Shown here one piece after another: positions 51,668 through 59,505 of a stretch of DNA of 64,000 nt. Source of the DNA: Collinsella aerofaciens. GTDB lineage: Bacteria; Actinomycetota; Coriobacteriia; Coriobacteriales; Coriobacteriaceae. The first letter of the stretch is position 1. The number at the start of each line of letters is the position of its first letter. Both the position numbers and the translations under genes were made by a program. The stretch lies in assembly GCF_019131995.1 (NCBI RefSeq), contig NZ_JAHONA010000011.1, positions 8,961 through 72,960 of the forward strand, in the 5' to 3' direction. Below the pieces are notes generated by a model. That model made no database searches and was not told where the DNA came from. It saw nothing but the letters and a program-made list of their open reading frames with translations.

Positions 51668-52582
51668 ATGGGGGAGAACGTGCTCAAGTTCGGTACCTAC
51701 GTCCGTGTTGGAAACGCGGCCGAAGCCTATGAGCTCTTGCAGAAAAACCGCAACAACAAGATTGTGGGCGGCGGCATCTGGATGCGCCTGGGTTCGCGTC
51801 GTGTGGCGACGGCGATTGACCTTTCGGCCTGTGGACTCGATCAGATTGAGGAGACCGAGACCGAGTTTCGCATCGGTGCCATGTGCACCCTGCGTCAGCT
51901 CGAGCGTCATGCCGCGCTCAATGCGCTTGTCAACAATGTCTTTGAGTTCGCCGTCCACGACATCGTGGGCGTGCAGCTGCGCAACACCGCCACGGTGGGC
52001 GGCAGCATCTACGGCCGCTTTGGCTTCTCGGACGTTCTCTCCGCCTTCCTCGCGCTCGATTCCTATGTTGAGCTGACGGGTGCCGGCCGCGTGCCGCTCG
52101 CCGAGTTCGTGGACATGGGCTATGTGCGCGACGTGATCGAGCACGTCGTGGTCGTCAAGCACGATTACCGCGCGAGCTACGAGGCCGTGCGCAAGGCCGC
52201 GACCGACTTCCCCTCCTTAAACGTCACCGCCGCCTGGTGGGACAACAGCTGGCATGTCACCGTGGGCGCCCGTCCTCTGCGCGCGACCCTGCTGCAGGGC
52301 GAGGCGTGCGGCCTTACCGCCGAACAGCCTTCCGAGGACGAGCTGCGCGCCCTGGCCGCGTCCGTGCGTGCCCTGAGCTACGGCACCAATATGTGGGGCT
52401 CGGCCGAGTATCGCCGTCGCATCTCGGCCCCGCTCGCCGTCCAGGCCGTGCGCCGCGCCGCCGGCATCGAGCTTTCGGCCGCGCTTGCCCACGAGCTCGA
52501 GGGCGTGCGGATTCCCAAGTTCGCCACGGACGAGTATTCCTGCCGCCGCGTGCCCGGCGTCGATTCTAGCGAGGTGCGCTAA
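51668..52582 (+). CDS. FAD-binding subunit of Mo hydroxylase (YgfM/XdhB-like)
   Basis: A protein of about 304 residues with the CoxM/XdhB-like FAD fold: VGGGIWMRLG near residue 36 and LRNTATVGGSIYGRFGFSDV (about 105-124), the FAD-binding loop. It takes electrons from the Fe-S clusters of the next gene product. The order FAD subunit then fused FeS-Mo subunit is that of E. coli ygfM-xdhD. The start is unsure: ATG 51668 has only a close AAGAG, while GTG 51680 is preceded by GGGGGAG at very short spacing. The last base overlaps the ATG of the next gene. Confidence 0.82.
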   Translation: MGENVLKFGTYVRVGNAAEAYELLQKNRNNKIVGGGIWMRLGSRRVATAIDLSACGLDQIEETETEFRIGAMCTLRQLERHAALNALVNNVFEFAVHDIVGVQLRNTATVGGSIYGRFGFSDVLSAFLALDSYVELTGAGRVPLAEFVDMGYVRDVIEHVVVVKHDYRASYEAVRKAATDFPSLNVTAAWWDNSWHVTVGARPLRATLLQGEACGLTAEQPSEDELRALAASVRALSYGTNMWGSAEYRRRISAPLAVQAVRRAAGIELSAALAHELEGVRIPKFATDEYSCRRVPGVDSSEVR

Positions 52583-55413
52583 TGGCTGCCAAACTCATCG
52601 ATCTTTCCTTTACGCTCAACGGCCGCAAGGTCAAGGTTCAGATTGCCCCCGACACCATGCTCTTTGCGCTGCTGCGCGAGCAGGGCTGCGCGTCGGTGCG
52701 CTGCGCCTGCGAGACCACCAACTGCGGCCTGTGCACGGTGTGGCTCGATGGCGACACGGTGCTGAGCTGCTCGGTTCCCGCCGCCCGTGTTGAGGGCCGC
52801 TCCATCACCACGCTCGAGGGCCTCAAGGCCGAGTCCGAGGCGCTTGCCCGTGCGATGGCTGCCGAAGGCGCCGAGCAGTGCGGTTTTTGCGCCCCCGGCC
52901 TAATTATGAACGTGCTGGCGCTTGCCCGCGCCGCCAAGGAGGACCCGAGCCTCGTCGCTACACGCGAGGAGCTCTCGCGCCAGCTCGCCGGCAACCTCTG
53001 CCGTTGCAGCGGCTACGAGAGTCAGCTGCGCGCCATCGTCCGCTTTCTCAACGAGTCCGGCGTGAAGGTGGGCTTTGAGATGCCCGAGCTGCCGGTCAAC
53101 GACACCAGCTGCGACGGTGTCTCCTACAAGCAGATCACTCACAAGCAGCCCAAGAAGGACTCGAAGGCCCTGCTCGAGGGGCGTCCCGTCTACACGGGCG
53201 ACTTGGTGCCCGCCGGCGCCCTGATCGTCAAACTCAAGCGCAGCCCCTATGCCCGCGCCAAGATCCGCTCCATCGATACGTCGCGCGCACTGAAGGTGCC
53301 CGGCGTCGTGGGCGTCTACACCTATGAGGACGTGCCCAAGCGCCGCTTTACCATCGCCGGCCAGAGCTATCCGCAGCCGAGTCCCTACGATCGCCTGATT
53401 CTCGAGAACCTCGTCCGTTACCAAAACGAGGAGGTGGCGATCGTCGCCGCCGAGACTGAGGAGGCTGCCGACAAGGCGCTCAAACTCATTAAGGTCGACT
53501 ATGAGGTGCTCGAGCCGCTGCTCGACTTTACCCAGGCACTCGATAACGACATCGTGGTCCACCCCGAGGGCGACGTGACCTTTATGTTCCCGCAGGGCGG
53601 CGACGTTCCGCGCAACTTGGTATGCAGCGGCACGAGCGACTATGGCGACTTGGACGAGGCCTTCGCCCAGAGCGACATCGTCTTTGAGCGCACCTACACC
53701 AGCCAGGCCACCCAGACCGCGCCCATGGAGACCTTCCGTGCCTTCGCGACGACCGACGCGTTCGGCCGCATTTCGGTGACCACCTCGACGCAGGTGCCCT
53801 TTCACGTGCGCCGCATGGTCGCGCAGTCGCTCGACATTCCGCAGTCGCAGGTGCAGGTCATTAAGCCGCGCATCGGCGGCGGCTTTGGCTCCAAGCAGAC
53901 GGGCTGCTGCGAGATCTTTGTGGCGTTCGTGACCCAGCAGACCGGCCGTCCGAGCTATTGCTGCTACACCCGCGAGGAGACCATCACTGCGGGCAACTCG
54001 CGCCACCAGATGCAAATGACCGTTAAGCTGGGCGCCATGAACGACGGCACCATCACGGCCATCGACCTGCATACGCTGTCCAACGCCGGTGCCTATGGTG
54101 AGCATGCCACCACGACGATCGGCCTCTCGGGCCACAAGAGCCTGCCCATCTACAACCACGTGAAGGCGAGCCGCTTTAGCTGGGACGCCGTCTACACCAA
54201 TACCAACCGCGGCGGCGCGTATCGTGGCTACGGTGCCACCCAGGGCCAGTTTGCCGTGGAGAGCGCCGTCAACGAGCTCGCCGACATGCTGCACATGGAC
54301 CCCGCCGACCTGCGCCTTAAGAACATCGTGCGCGAGGGCGAGACCATGCCGCAGTACTACAACGAGAAGCTTAACGCCTGCGCACTCGACCGCTGCCTGC
54401 TGCGCGCGATGGACATGATCGGCTGGCGCGACAAGCCGCTGGCCGTGGACCTGGGCGACCGTGTGCGCGCCCTGGGTTGCGCGCTCACCATGCAGGGCTC
54501 GGGCATCTCCAATGTCGACATCGCCGGCATCGACATGCGCCTGGAAGAGGACGGCTTCATTACCATCGGCACCGGCGCCACCGATAACGGCATGGGCGTC
54601 GACACGATCCTGGCGCAGATTGCCGCCGAGGAGCTGGGCGTGGAGAGCTCGCTGATCGTGGTGCGCGGCGTGGACACCGACGTGTCGCCGTTCGACGCCG
54701 GCTCGTACGCGAGCTCCGGTACCTACGTGACGGGCCTTGCCGCCAAGAACGCCGCGACCGAGCTGCGCGAGAAGATTTGCGCCAAGGCCGCTCAGATGTG
54801 GGACGTTGACACCGCCGACGTGGTCTTCGACGGCCAGTACGTGCGCCTGTCCGACGAGCGTGCCGCTCGTGAGCGCGGCCGCTACCTCACGCTGCGCGAC
54901 TTTGCCAACCTGTGCGTCAAGAACATCGCAGGCGGCGACGCGCTCACCTCGCACGCCTCTGCCTGCCTGCCCGTTTCGCCTCCGCCGTTTATGGCCGGTA
55001 TTGCCGAGGTCGAGGTCGACAAGGCCACCGGCAAGGTGACTGTGGTGGACTACGCCGCGGCCGTCGACTGCGGCACCGTGATCAACGAGGCACTCGCGCG
55101 CGTCCAGGCCGAGGGCGGCATTGCCCAAGGCATCGGTCATGCGCTCTACGAGATTGTCGAGCACGATGACCGCGGCCGCCTGCGCACCGGCAACTTTATG
55201 AGCTACAAGCTGCCCACGCGCCTGGATATCGGCAGCATTCGCGTGGCCTTTGAGCCGAGCTACGAGCCGACGGGTCCGTTTGGAGCCAAGTCGATCGGCG
55301 AGGTCGTCATCAACACGCCTCTCGCCGCCGTTGCCTCGGCAGTGGCACACGCCACCGGCCACCAGGTCCGCTCGCTGCCGATCACGCCCGAGAAGGCCCT
55401 GCTGGGGGAGTAG
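52582..55413 (+). CDS. XdhD-like molybdenum hydroxylase, fused [2Fe-2S] and Mo domains
   Basis: A 943-residue xanthine-dehydrogenase-family enzyme. Residues 1-160 are the two-cluster Fe-S domain (CETTNCGLCTVWLDG, QCGFCAPGLIM, NLCRCSGY). The Mo domain follows with GGGFGSK (about residue 431), the GGAYRGYGATQGQFAVES block and GAKSIGE near the C-terminus, where the catalytic Glu resides. Fused FeS-Mo chains of this size are typical of the XdhD or Se-dependent hydroxylase group, some of which carry a labile Se atom on Mo. Two DUF3343 genes, selD and a desulfurase in the window fit that, but yqeB/yqeC, often linked to it, are not seen. Substrate (purine, nicotinate or other) is unknown. Confidence 0.88.
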   Translation: MAAKLIDLSFTLNGRKVKVQIAPDTMLFALLREQGCASVRCACETTNCGLCTVWLDGDTVLSCSVPAARVEGRSITTLEGLKAESEALARAMAAEGAEQCGFCAPGLIMNVLALARAAKEDPSLVATREELSRQLAGNLCRCSGYESQLRAIVRFLNESGVKVGFEMPELPVNDTSCDGVSYKQITHKQPKKDSKALLEGRPVYTGDLVPAGALIVKLKRSPYARAKIRSIDTSRALKVPGVVGVYTYEDVPKRRFTIAGQSYPQPSPYDRLILENLVRYQNEEVAIVAAETEEAADKALKLIKVDYEVLEPLLDFTQALDNDIVVHPEGDVTFMFPQGGDVPRNLVCSGTSDYGDLDEAFAQSDIVFERTYTSQATQTAPMETFRAFATTDAFGRISVTTSTQVPFHVRRMVAQSLDIPQSQVQVIKPRIGGGFGSKQTGCCEIFVAFVTQQTGRPSYCCYTREETITAGNSRHQMQMTVKLGAMNDGTITAIDLHTLSNAGAYGEHATTTIGLSGHKSLPIYNHVKASRFSWDAVYTNTNRGGAYRGYGATQGQFAVESAVNELADMLHMDPADLRLKNIVREGETMPQYYNEKLNACALDRCLLRAMDMIGWRDKPLAVDLGDRVRALGCALTMQGSGISNVDIAGIDMRLEEDGFITIGTGATDNGMGVDTILAQIAAEELGVESSLIVVRGVDTDVSPFDAGSYASSGTYVTGLAAKNAATELREKICAKAAQMWDVDTADVVFDGQYVRLSDERAARERGRYLTLRDFANLCVKNIAGGDALTSHASACLPVSPPPFMAGIAEVEVDKATGKVTVVDYAAAVDCGTVINEALARVQAEGGIAQGIGHALYEIVEHDDRGRLRTGNFMSYKLPTRLDIGSIRVAFEPSYEPTGPFGAKSIGEVVINTPLAAVASAVAHATGHQVRSLPITPEKALLGE

Positions 55414-55443
55414 CGGGCCAGCGAACAAGTCGTAATGGGCGGG

Positions 55444-55466
55444 GCGGGGCGACTCGTCCCGCTTTT
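55444..55466 (+). terminator. Terminator after the hydroxylase operon
   Basis: GCGGG (55444-55448) pairs with CCCGC (55458-55462), followed by TTTT. The stem is short but very GC-rich. Confidence 0.55.
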
Positions 55467-55552
55467 GCACTCGTGGTGAGGTCGTGAGCCTGTAAAAGGT
55501 GTGCGTGCGCTTGCCGTTCGTATCTGCTATCATTCCTAGTCTGTGCGCTCAT

Positions 55553-55636
55553 GCGGGCGTGGCGGAATTGGTAGACGCGCCAGATTTAGGTTCTGGTGGG
55601 ATTCCCGTGAAGGTTCGAGTCCTTTCGCCCGCACCA
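55553..55636 (+). tRNA. tRNA-Leu (UAG)
   Basis: An 84-nt class II tRNA with encoded CCA. Acceptor GCGGGCG pairs with CGCCCGC; the anticodon stem CCAGA/TCTGG encloses TTTAGGT with TAG; a long variable arm and T-loop GGTTCGAGTCC follow. Confidence 0.96.
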
Positions 55637-55727
55637 ACGCACCTGCGTCGGCTCCCGCCGTCGCGACTCTTTGTTGCATAAAGGTACCAGCACCTCAGAT
55701 AAGCTGGGCAGTATGAGGAGGAACGTG

Positions 55728-57026
55728 TTGAACATCACCGCTTCTGACGTCAAGGACGCCAAGCTCACCGCTACGGTCACCATCCCGGCCGCCGACGTCG
55801 ACGCCGCGATCAAGAAGGCCTACAAGGACACCGCCAAGAAGTACCGCTTCCCGGGCTTCCGCGCCGGTAAGGCTCCCCGTCCGGTCGTCGACTCCGCTCT
55901 TGGCGCCGAGGCTACCCTCGCTCAGGCCACCAACGACCTGATCGCCGCCAACGAGCCCGCCGTCCTCAACGAGCTGGACATCGTCCCCACCAAGAACGGT
56001 GACTACAAGGAGCTCGACCTCGCCAAGGATCACGAGGACTACACCTACACCGTCGAGTTCTCCCTGCGTCCCGCCGCTGAGCTCTCCTCCTTCGACGCCG
56101 TCGAGATCGAGATGCCCCCTGCGGAGGTCACCGAGTCCGAGATCAACAACCAGGTCGAGATGCTCCTCAACTACCGTGCCACCTTCGAGGACGTTGAGGG
56201 TCGCGCCGTCGAGGCCGAGGACTACGTCACCGTCGACCTCAAGGCCGTCGAGAACGCCGACAACTTTGCCGCCGAGGGCCGCATGCTCATCGCCGGTAGC
56301 GACAGCAACCCCAAGGAGTTCAACGAGGCCCTGATCGGCGCTAACGTTGACGACGTCAAGACCGTCACCTGGACCGACGAGGTCGAGGAGGGCGAGGAGG
56401 CCGAGACCCACACCGTCGAGGTCACCGTCAAGGGCATCAAGGTCCGCAACACCCCCGAGCTCACCGACGAGCTCGTCAAGTCCGACTTTGGCTTCGACAG
56501 CATCGACGCTATGCGCGACGCCATCAAGCTCGAGATCGAGCAGGACAAGGCTTCCCGCCTCCCGGCCGAGAAAGAGAACCGTTGCGTCGCCGCCCTCGCC
56601 GAGCGTCTGCAGCTCGACGAGATGGACGCCGACTACGAGCAGTCCGTCTTTGAGGAGCTTGGCCAGAACTTCCTGTCCAACCTCGCTGCCCGCGGCATGA
56701 CCCTGGACACCTGGCTGCCCGCTTCCGGCCTGACCATGGAGCAGTTCATCGGCGACCTGCACAAGCAGGCCAACGACGTTGCCCGTGAGTCCCTGGCTCT
56801 GGACGCCCTCGCCCGCGAGCTCAAGATTGAGGTCACCGAGGACGACGTCAACGCTGAGTTCGAGAAGGCTGGCGTCAAGGACGTCGAGGCTTCCAAGGCC
56901 GAGTTCATCGCCGATGGCCGCATGCCTGCCGTCCGCGAGTCCATCCGCCGCTCCAAGGCCGTCGACCACCTGGTCGAGAACGCCAAGGTGACCGAGGTCG
57001 ACGAGACCGCCAAGGACGCCGAGTAA
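55728..57026 (+). CDS. tig: Trigger factor
   Basis: A ribosome-bound chaperone and peptidyl-prolyl isomerase of about 432 residues. The ribosome-binding helix-loop has FPGFRAGKAPRPVV (about residues 40-53, the GFRxGxxP signature); the middle PPIase domain is diverged and the C-terminal helical domain is long and acidic. Start: the frame has ATG 55713, but AGGAGG at 55716-55721 lies after it, so GTG 55725 or TTG 55728 is likely; TTG gives the usual MNIT-type N-terminus. Together with clpP and clpX it forms the common tig-clpP-clpX order. Confidence 0.9.
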   Translation: MNITASDVKDAKLTATVTIPAADVDAAIKKAYKDTAKKYRFPGFRAGKAPRPVVDSALGAEATLAQATNDLIAANEPAVLNELDIVPTKNGDYKELDLAKDHEDYTYTVEFSLRPAAELSSFDAVEIEMPPAEVTESEINNQVEMLLNYRATFEDVEGRAVEAEDYVTVDLKAVENADNFAAEGRMLIAGSDSNPKEFNEALIGANVDDVKTVTWTDEVEEGEEAETHTVEVTVKGIKVRNTPELTDELVKSDFGFDSIDAMRDAIKLEIEQDKASRLPAEKENRCVAALAERLQLDEMDADYEQSVFEELGQNFLSNLAARGMTLDTWLPASGLTMEQFIGDLHKQANDVARESLALDALARELKIEVTEDDVNAEFEKAGVKDVEASKAEFIADGRMPAVRESIRRSKAVDHLVENAKVTEVDETAKDAE

Positions 57027-57102
57027 TTCTCGCCACCTTGCCCGCGAGCGCATGCACGCGCCCGTGATGGGGTAAAGTTATACACCGGTTATCCGGTTGC
57101 TT

Positions 57103-57147
57103 CGTACGGTGCCAGCCAATGCATAGCATGCGGGCACCGTACGTTTA
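57103..57147 (+). terminator. Hairpin between tig and clpP
   Basis: A perfect 11-bp stem CGTACGGTGCC / GGCACCGTACG (57103-57113, 57133-57143) followed by TTTATCT, a weak U tract. It could act as a terminator or attenuator ahead of clpPX. A promoter-like TATACA lies at about 57080. Confidence 0.6.
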
Positions 57148-57177
57148 TCTAGAACCAATTTGGTCCGCAAGAGAGAA

Positions 57178-57810
57178 ATGGAGATGCGTATGATCGCTAA
57201 GTTCGATTCCGCCCTCGTGCCATACGTTATCGAGCAGACGCCGCGCGGCGAGCGCAGCTACGATATCTATTCGCGCCTGCTCAACGACCGCATCATCTTC
57301 TTGGGCGAGGAGATCAACTCCGTCAGCGCCAACCTGGTCGTTGCCCAGCTGCTGCATCTTGAGAGCCAGGATGCCGAGAAGGATATCTCGCTCTACATCA
57401 ATTCGCCCGGTGGCGAGGTCTACTCCGGCCTGGCGATTCTTGACACCATGAACTTCATCAAGCCGCAGGTTTCCACCATCTGCGTCGGTATGGCCGCGTC
57501 CATGGCCGCCGTGCTGCTTTCGGCCGGCGCTAAGGGCAAGCGCTTCTGCCTGCCGCACTCCAAGGTCATGATTCACCAGCCCAGCGGCGGTGCCCAGGGC
57601 CAGCAGACCGAGATTGAGATCGTTGCCGAGGAGATCAAGAAGACTCGCCGCGAGCTCAACCAGATCTTGTCCGACGCCTCGGGTCAGCCCATCGAGAAGG
57701 TCCAGGCCGATACCGAGCGCGACAACTACCTGACCGCTGCCGAGGCCCTCGACTACGGCCTGATCGACCGCATCGTCACCTCGCGCGATCTCGCCGCGAA
57801 GGACGCCTAG
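57178..57810 (+). CDS. clpP: ATP-dependent Clp protease proteolytic subunit
   Basis: A serine protease of about 210 residues forming the ClpP barrel. The Ser (about 108) lies in [11 protein letters not shown], the His (about 133) in [10 protein letters not shown], and the Asp in [23 protein letters not shown] is the conserved strand. Starts at 57178, 57184 and 57190 are all in frame; 57178 has AAGAGAG upstream while 57190 has GGAG. clpX follows after 1 bp, so the two are co-translated. Confidence 0.94.
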   Translation: MEMRMIAKFDSALVPYVIEQTPRGERSYDIYSRLLNDRIIFLGEEINSVSANLVVAQLLHLESQDAEKDISLYINSPGGEVYSGLAILDTMNFIKPQVSTICVGMAASMAAVLLSAGAKGKRFCLPHSKVMIHQPSGGAQGQQTEIEIVAEEIKKTRRELNQILSDASGQPIEKVQADTERDNYLTAAEALDYGLIDRIVTSRDLAAKDA

Positions 57811-57811
57811 G

Positions 57812-59218
57812 ATGGCCGGTAACATGCAGGACAACTTCGACGAGAACGGCAACCCCATCCGCTGCTCCTTCTGCGGAAAAGAGCAGGGCCAGGTCCGTCG
57901 CCTCGTAAAGGGCCCGACTAACATCTTTATCTGTGACGAGTGCGTCGCCGCCTGTTCCGAGATTCTGGAGGAGTCGCTGGCTTCGGACTTTATGGACGCT
58001 GCCCGCAACGGCAAGCTGCCGGGCTTCCTCAACGACCACGGTCAGGCTGCATCCCAGCCCGCCGTGGACCCCGAGACCGAGGGCTTTGAGCTTGAGGACG
58101 ACCGCCAGGTCATCACGCACGTGCCGACGCCGCACGAAATCTATGACGAGCTTTCGGCCTATGTTATGGGTCAGGAGGACGCCAAGCGCGCCATGTCGGT
58201 GGCCGTGTACAACCACTATCGCCGCGTGATCGAGGGCGGCGCCGCGGTGTCTGCCTTTGACGACGGCATGGGCTCGCAGTTCGACGACGGCATGGACGAG
58301 GTAGAGCTCGCCAAGTCCAACATCCTGCTGCTCGGTCCCACCGGTACCGGCAAGACCCTGCTCGCCCAGACGCTTGCGCGCATCCTCGAGGTGCCGTTTG
58401 CCATCGCCGATGCCACCGCACTCACCGAGGCCGGCTATGTGGGCGAGGACGTGGAGAACATTCTGCTCAAGCTCATCAATGCTGCCGATGGTGACATTGA
58501 ACGCGCTCAGGTGGGCATCATCTACGTGGACGAGATCGACAAGATCGCCCGCAAGGCCGAGAACCTCTCCATTACCCGCGATGTTTCGGGCGAGGGCGTT
58601 CAGCAGGCACTGCTTAAGATTCTTGAGGGCACGGTGGCGAGCGTTCCGCCCACCGGCGGCCGCAAGCATCCCCAGCAGGAGCTGCTGCAGATCGACACGA
58701 CTAACATCCTGTTCATCTGCGGCGGTGCCTTCGTTGGTCTGGACAAGATCATCGCCGACCGCGTGGGTAACAAGGGCGTGGGCTTTAACTCCGAGATCGC
58801 CGGCCCCACCTCGGTCGACGAGAACGATCTGCTGCGTCAGGTGCTCCCGCAGGATCTCAACGCTTTTGGCATGATCCCCGAGTTTGTGGGACGTACGCCC
58901 GTCGTCACCCAGACGCAGGCGCTTGACGAGGACGACTTGGTGTCGATCCTGACCGAGCCCAAGAACGCCGTGGTGCGTCAGTACCGCAAGATGTTCCAGC
59001 TCGAGGACGTTGAGCTTGAGTTTGAGGACGCCGCTCTGCACGAGATCGCCCGCATGGCGCTCGCCCGCAAGACCGGCGCACGCGGCCTGCGTGCCATCTG
59101 CGAGGACGTGCTTCAGCAGACGATGTTCGACCTCCCCAGCGAGGAGGGCGTAGCTAAGGTCATCGTGACCGAAGCCGCCGTAAAGGGCGAAGAACAGCCC
59201 CAGCGCATCTACGGCTAA
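57812..59218 (+). CDS. clpX: Clp protease ATPase ClpX
   Basis: A 468-residue AAA+ unfoldase that feeds ClpP. The N-terminal zinc finger is CSFCGKEQ...CDECVAAC, Walker A is GPTGTGKT (about residue 172), Walker B is IIYVDEIDK, and [11 protein letters not shown] carries the ClpP-facing and sensor parts. A run of some 30 acidic and Gly residues before Walker A ([20 protein letters not shown]) is longer than in most ClpX proteins. Terminator at 59242. Confidence 0.95.
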   Translation: MAGNMQDNFDENGNPIRCSFCGKEQGQVRRLVKGPTNIFICDECVAACSEILEESLASDFMDAARNGKLPGFLNDHGQAASQPAVDPETEGFELEDDRQVITHVPTPHEIYDELSAYVMGQEDAKRAMSVAVYNHYRRVIEGGAAVSAFDDGMGSQFDDGMDEVELAKSNILLLGPTGTGKTLLAQTLARILEVPFAIADATALTEAGYVGEDVENILLKLINAADGDIERAQVGIIYVDEIDKIARKAENLSITRDVSGEGVQQALLKILEGTVASVPPTGGRKHPQQELLQIDTTNILFICGGAFVGLDKIIADRVGNKGVGFNSEIAGPTSVDENDLLRQVLPQDLNAFGMIPEFVGRTPVVTQTQALDEDDLVSILTEPKNAVVRQYRKMFQLEDVELEFEDAALHEIARMALARKTGARGLRAICEDVLQQTMFDLPSEEGVAKVIVTEAAVKGEEQPQRIYG

Positions 59219-59241
59219 ACCAGCCTAAATAAGTGCTTGCA

Positions 59242-59280
59242 AATAGCCTCCGGCCACCCGCGGTCGGAGGCTATTTTATA
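59242..59280 (+). terminator. Terminator after clpX
   Basis: Perfect 11-bp stem AATAGCCTCCG/CGGAGGCTATT (59242-59252, 59265-59275) ending in TTATA. Confidence 0.85.
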
Positions 59281-59371
59281 GATACGCAATAACCCCAACT
59301 ACCTGTGTTATTCTGTGTGTTTGTTTAAAGTCTCAGCGAAGTCCTATCAGACTGAAGTAATCAATACCTAA

Positions 59372-59485
59372 GGCGTGTCCGCCTGCTTGGTTTTCGTAGA
59401 TTCCGCACGAGCCGAAGAGCACTAAATGTGCTCTTCGTGCGAGCCCAGGACCTGACCGAGCGAAAACCAAGCAGGCGGACACGCC
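59372..59485. repeat. Long-hairpin element B with perfect 25-bp arms, upstream of valS
   Basis: Arms 59372-59396 and 59461-59485 are perfectly complementary over 25 bp (GGCGTGTCCGCCTGCTTGG and so on). Inside, GAAGAGCAC/GTGCTCTTC (59414-59422, 59428-59436) continues outward as CGCACG/CGTGCG with a 4-nt bulge. The element ends 20 bp before the valS ATG, so it would be in the mRNA leader. It lacks the T-box sequence typical of aminoacyl-tRNA synthetase leaders. Confidence 0.85.
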
Positions 59486-59505
59486 GGCGGGACAGGGAGA
59501 GATAT

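Noticed and set aside
59219..59505. T-box riboswitch before valS
   Set aside because: No T-box bulge sequence and no specifier-loop layout is visible; the region is dominated by the 25-bp palindrome.
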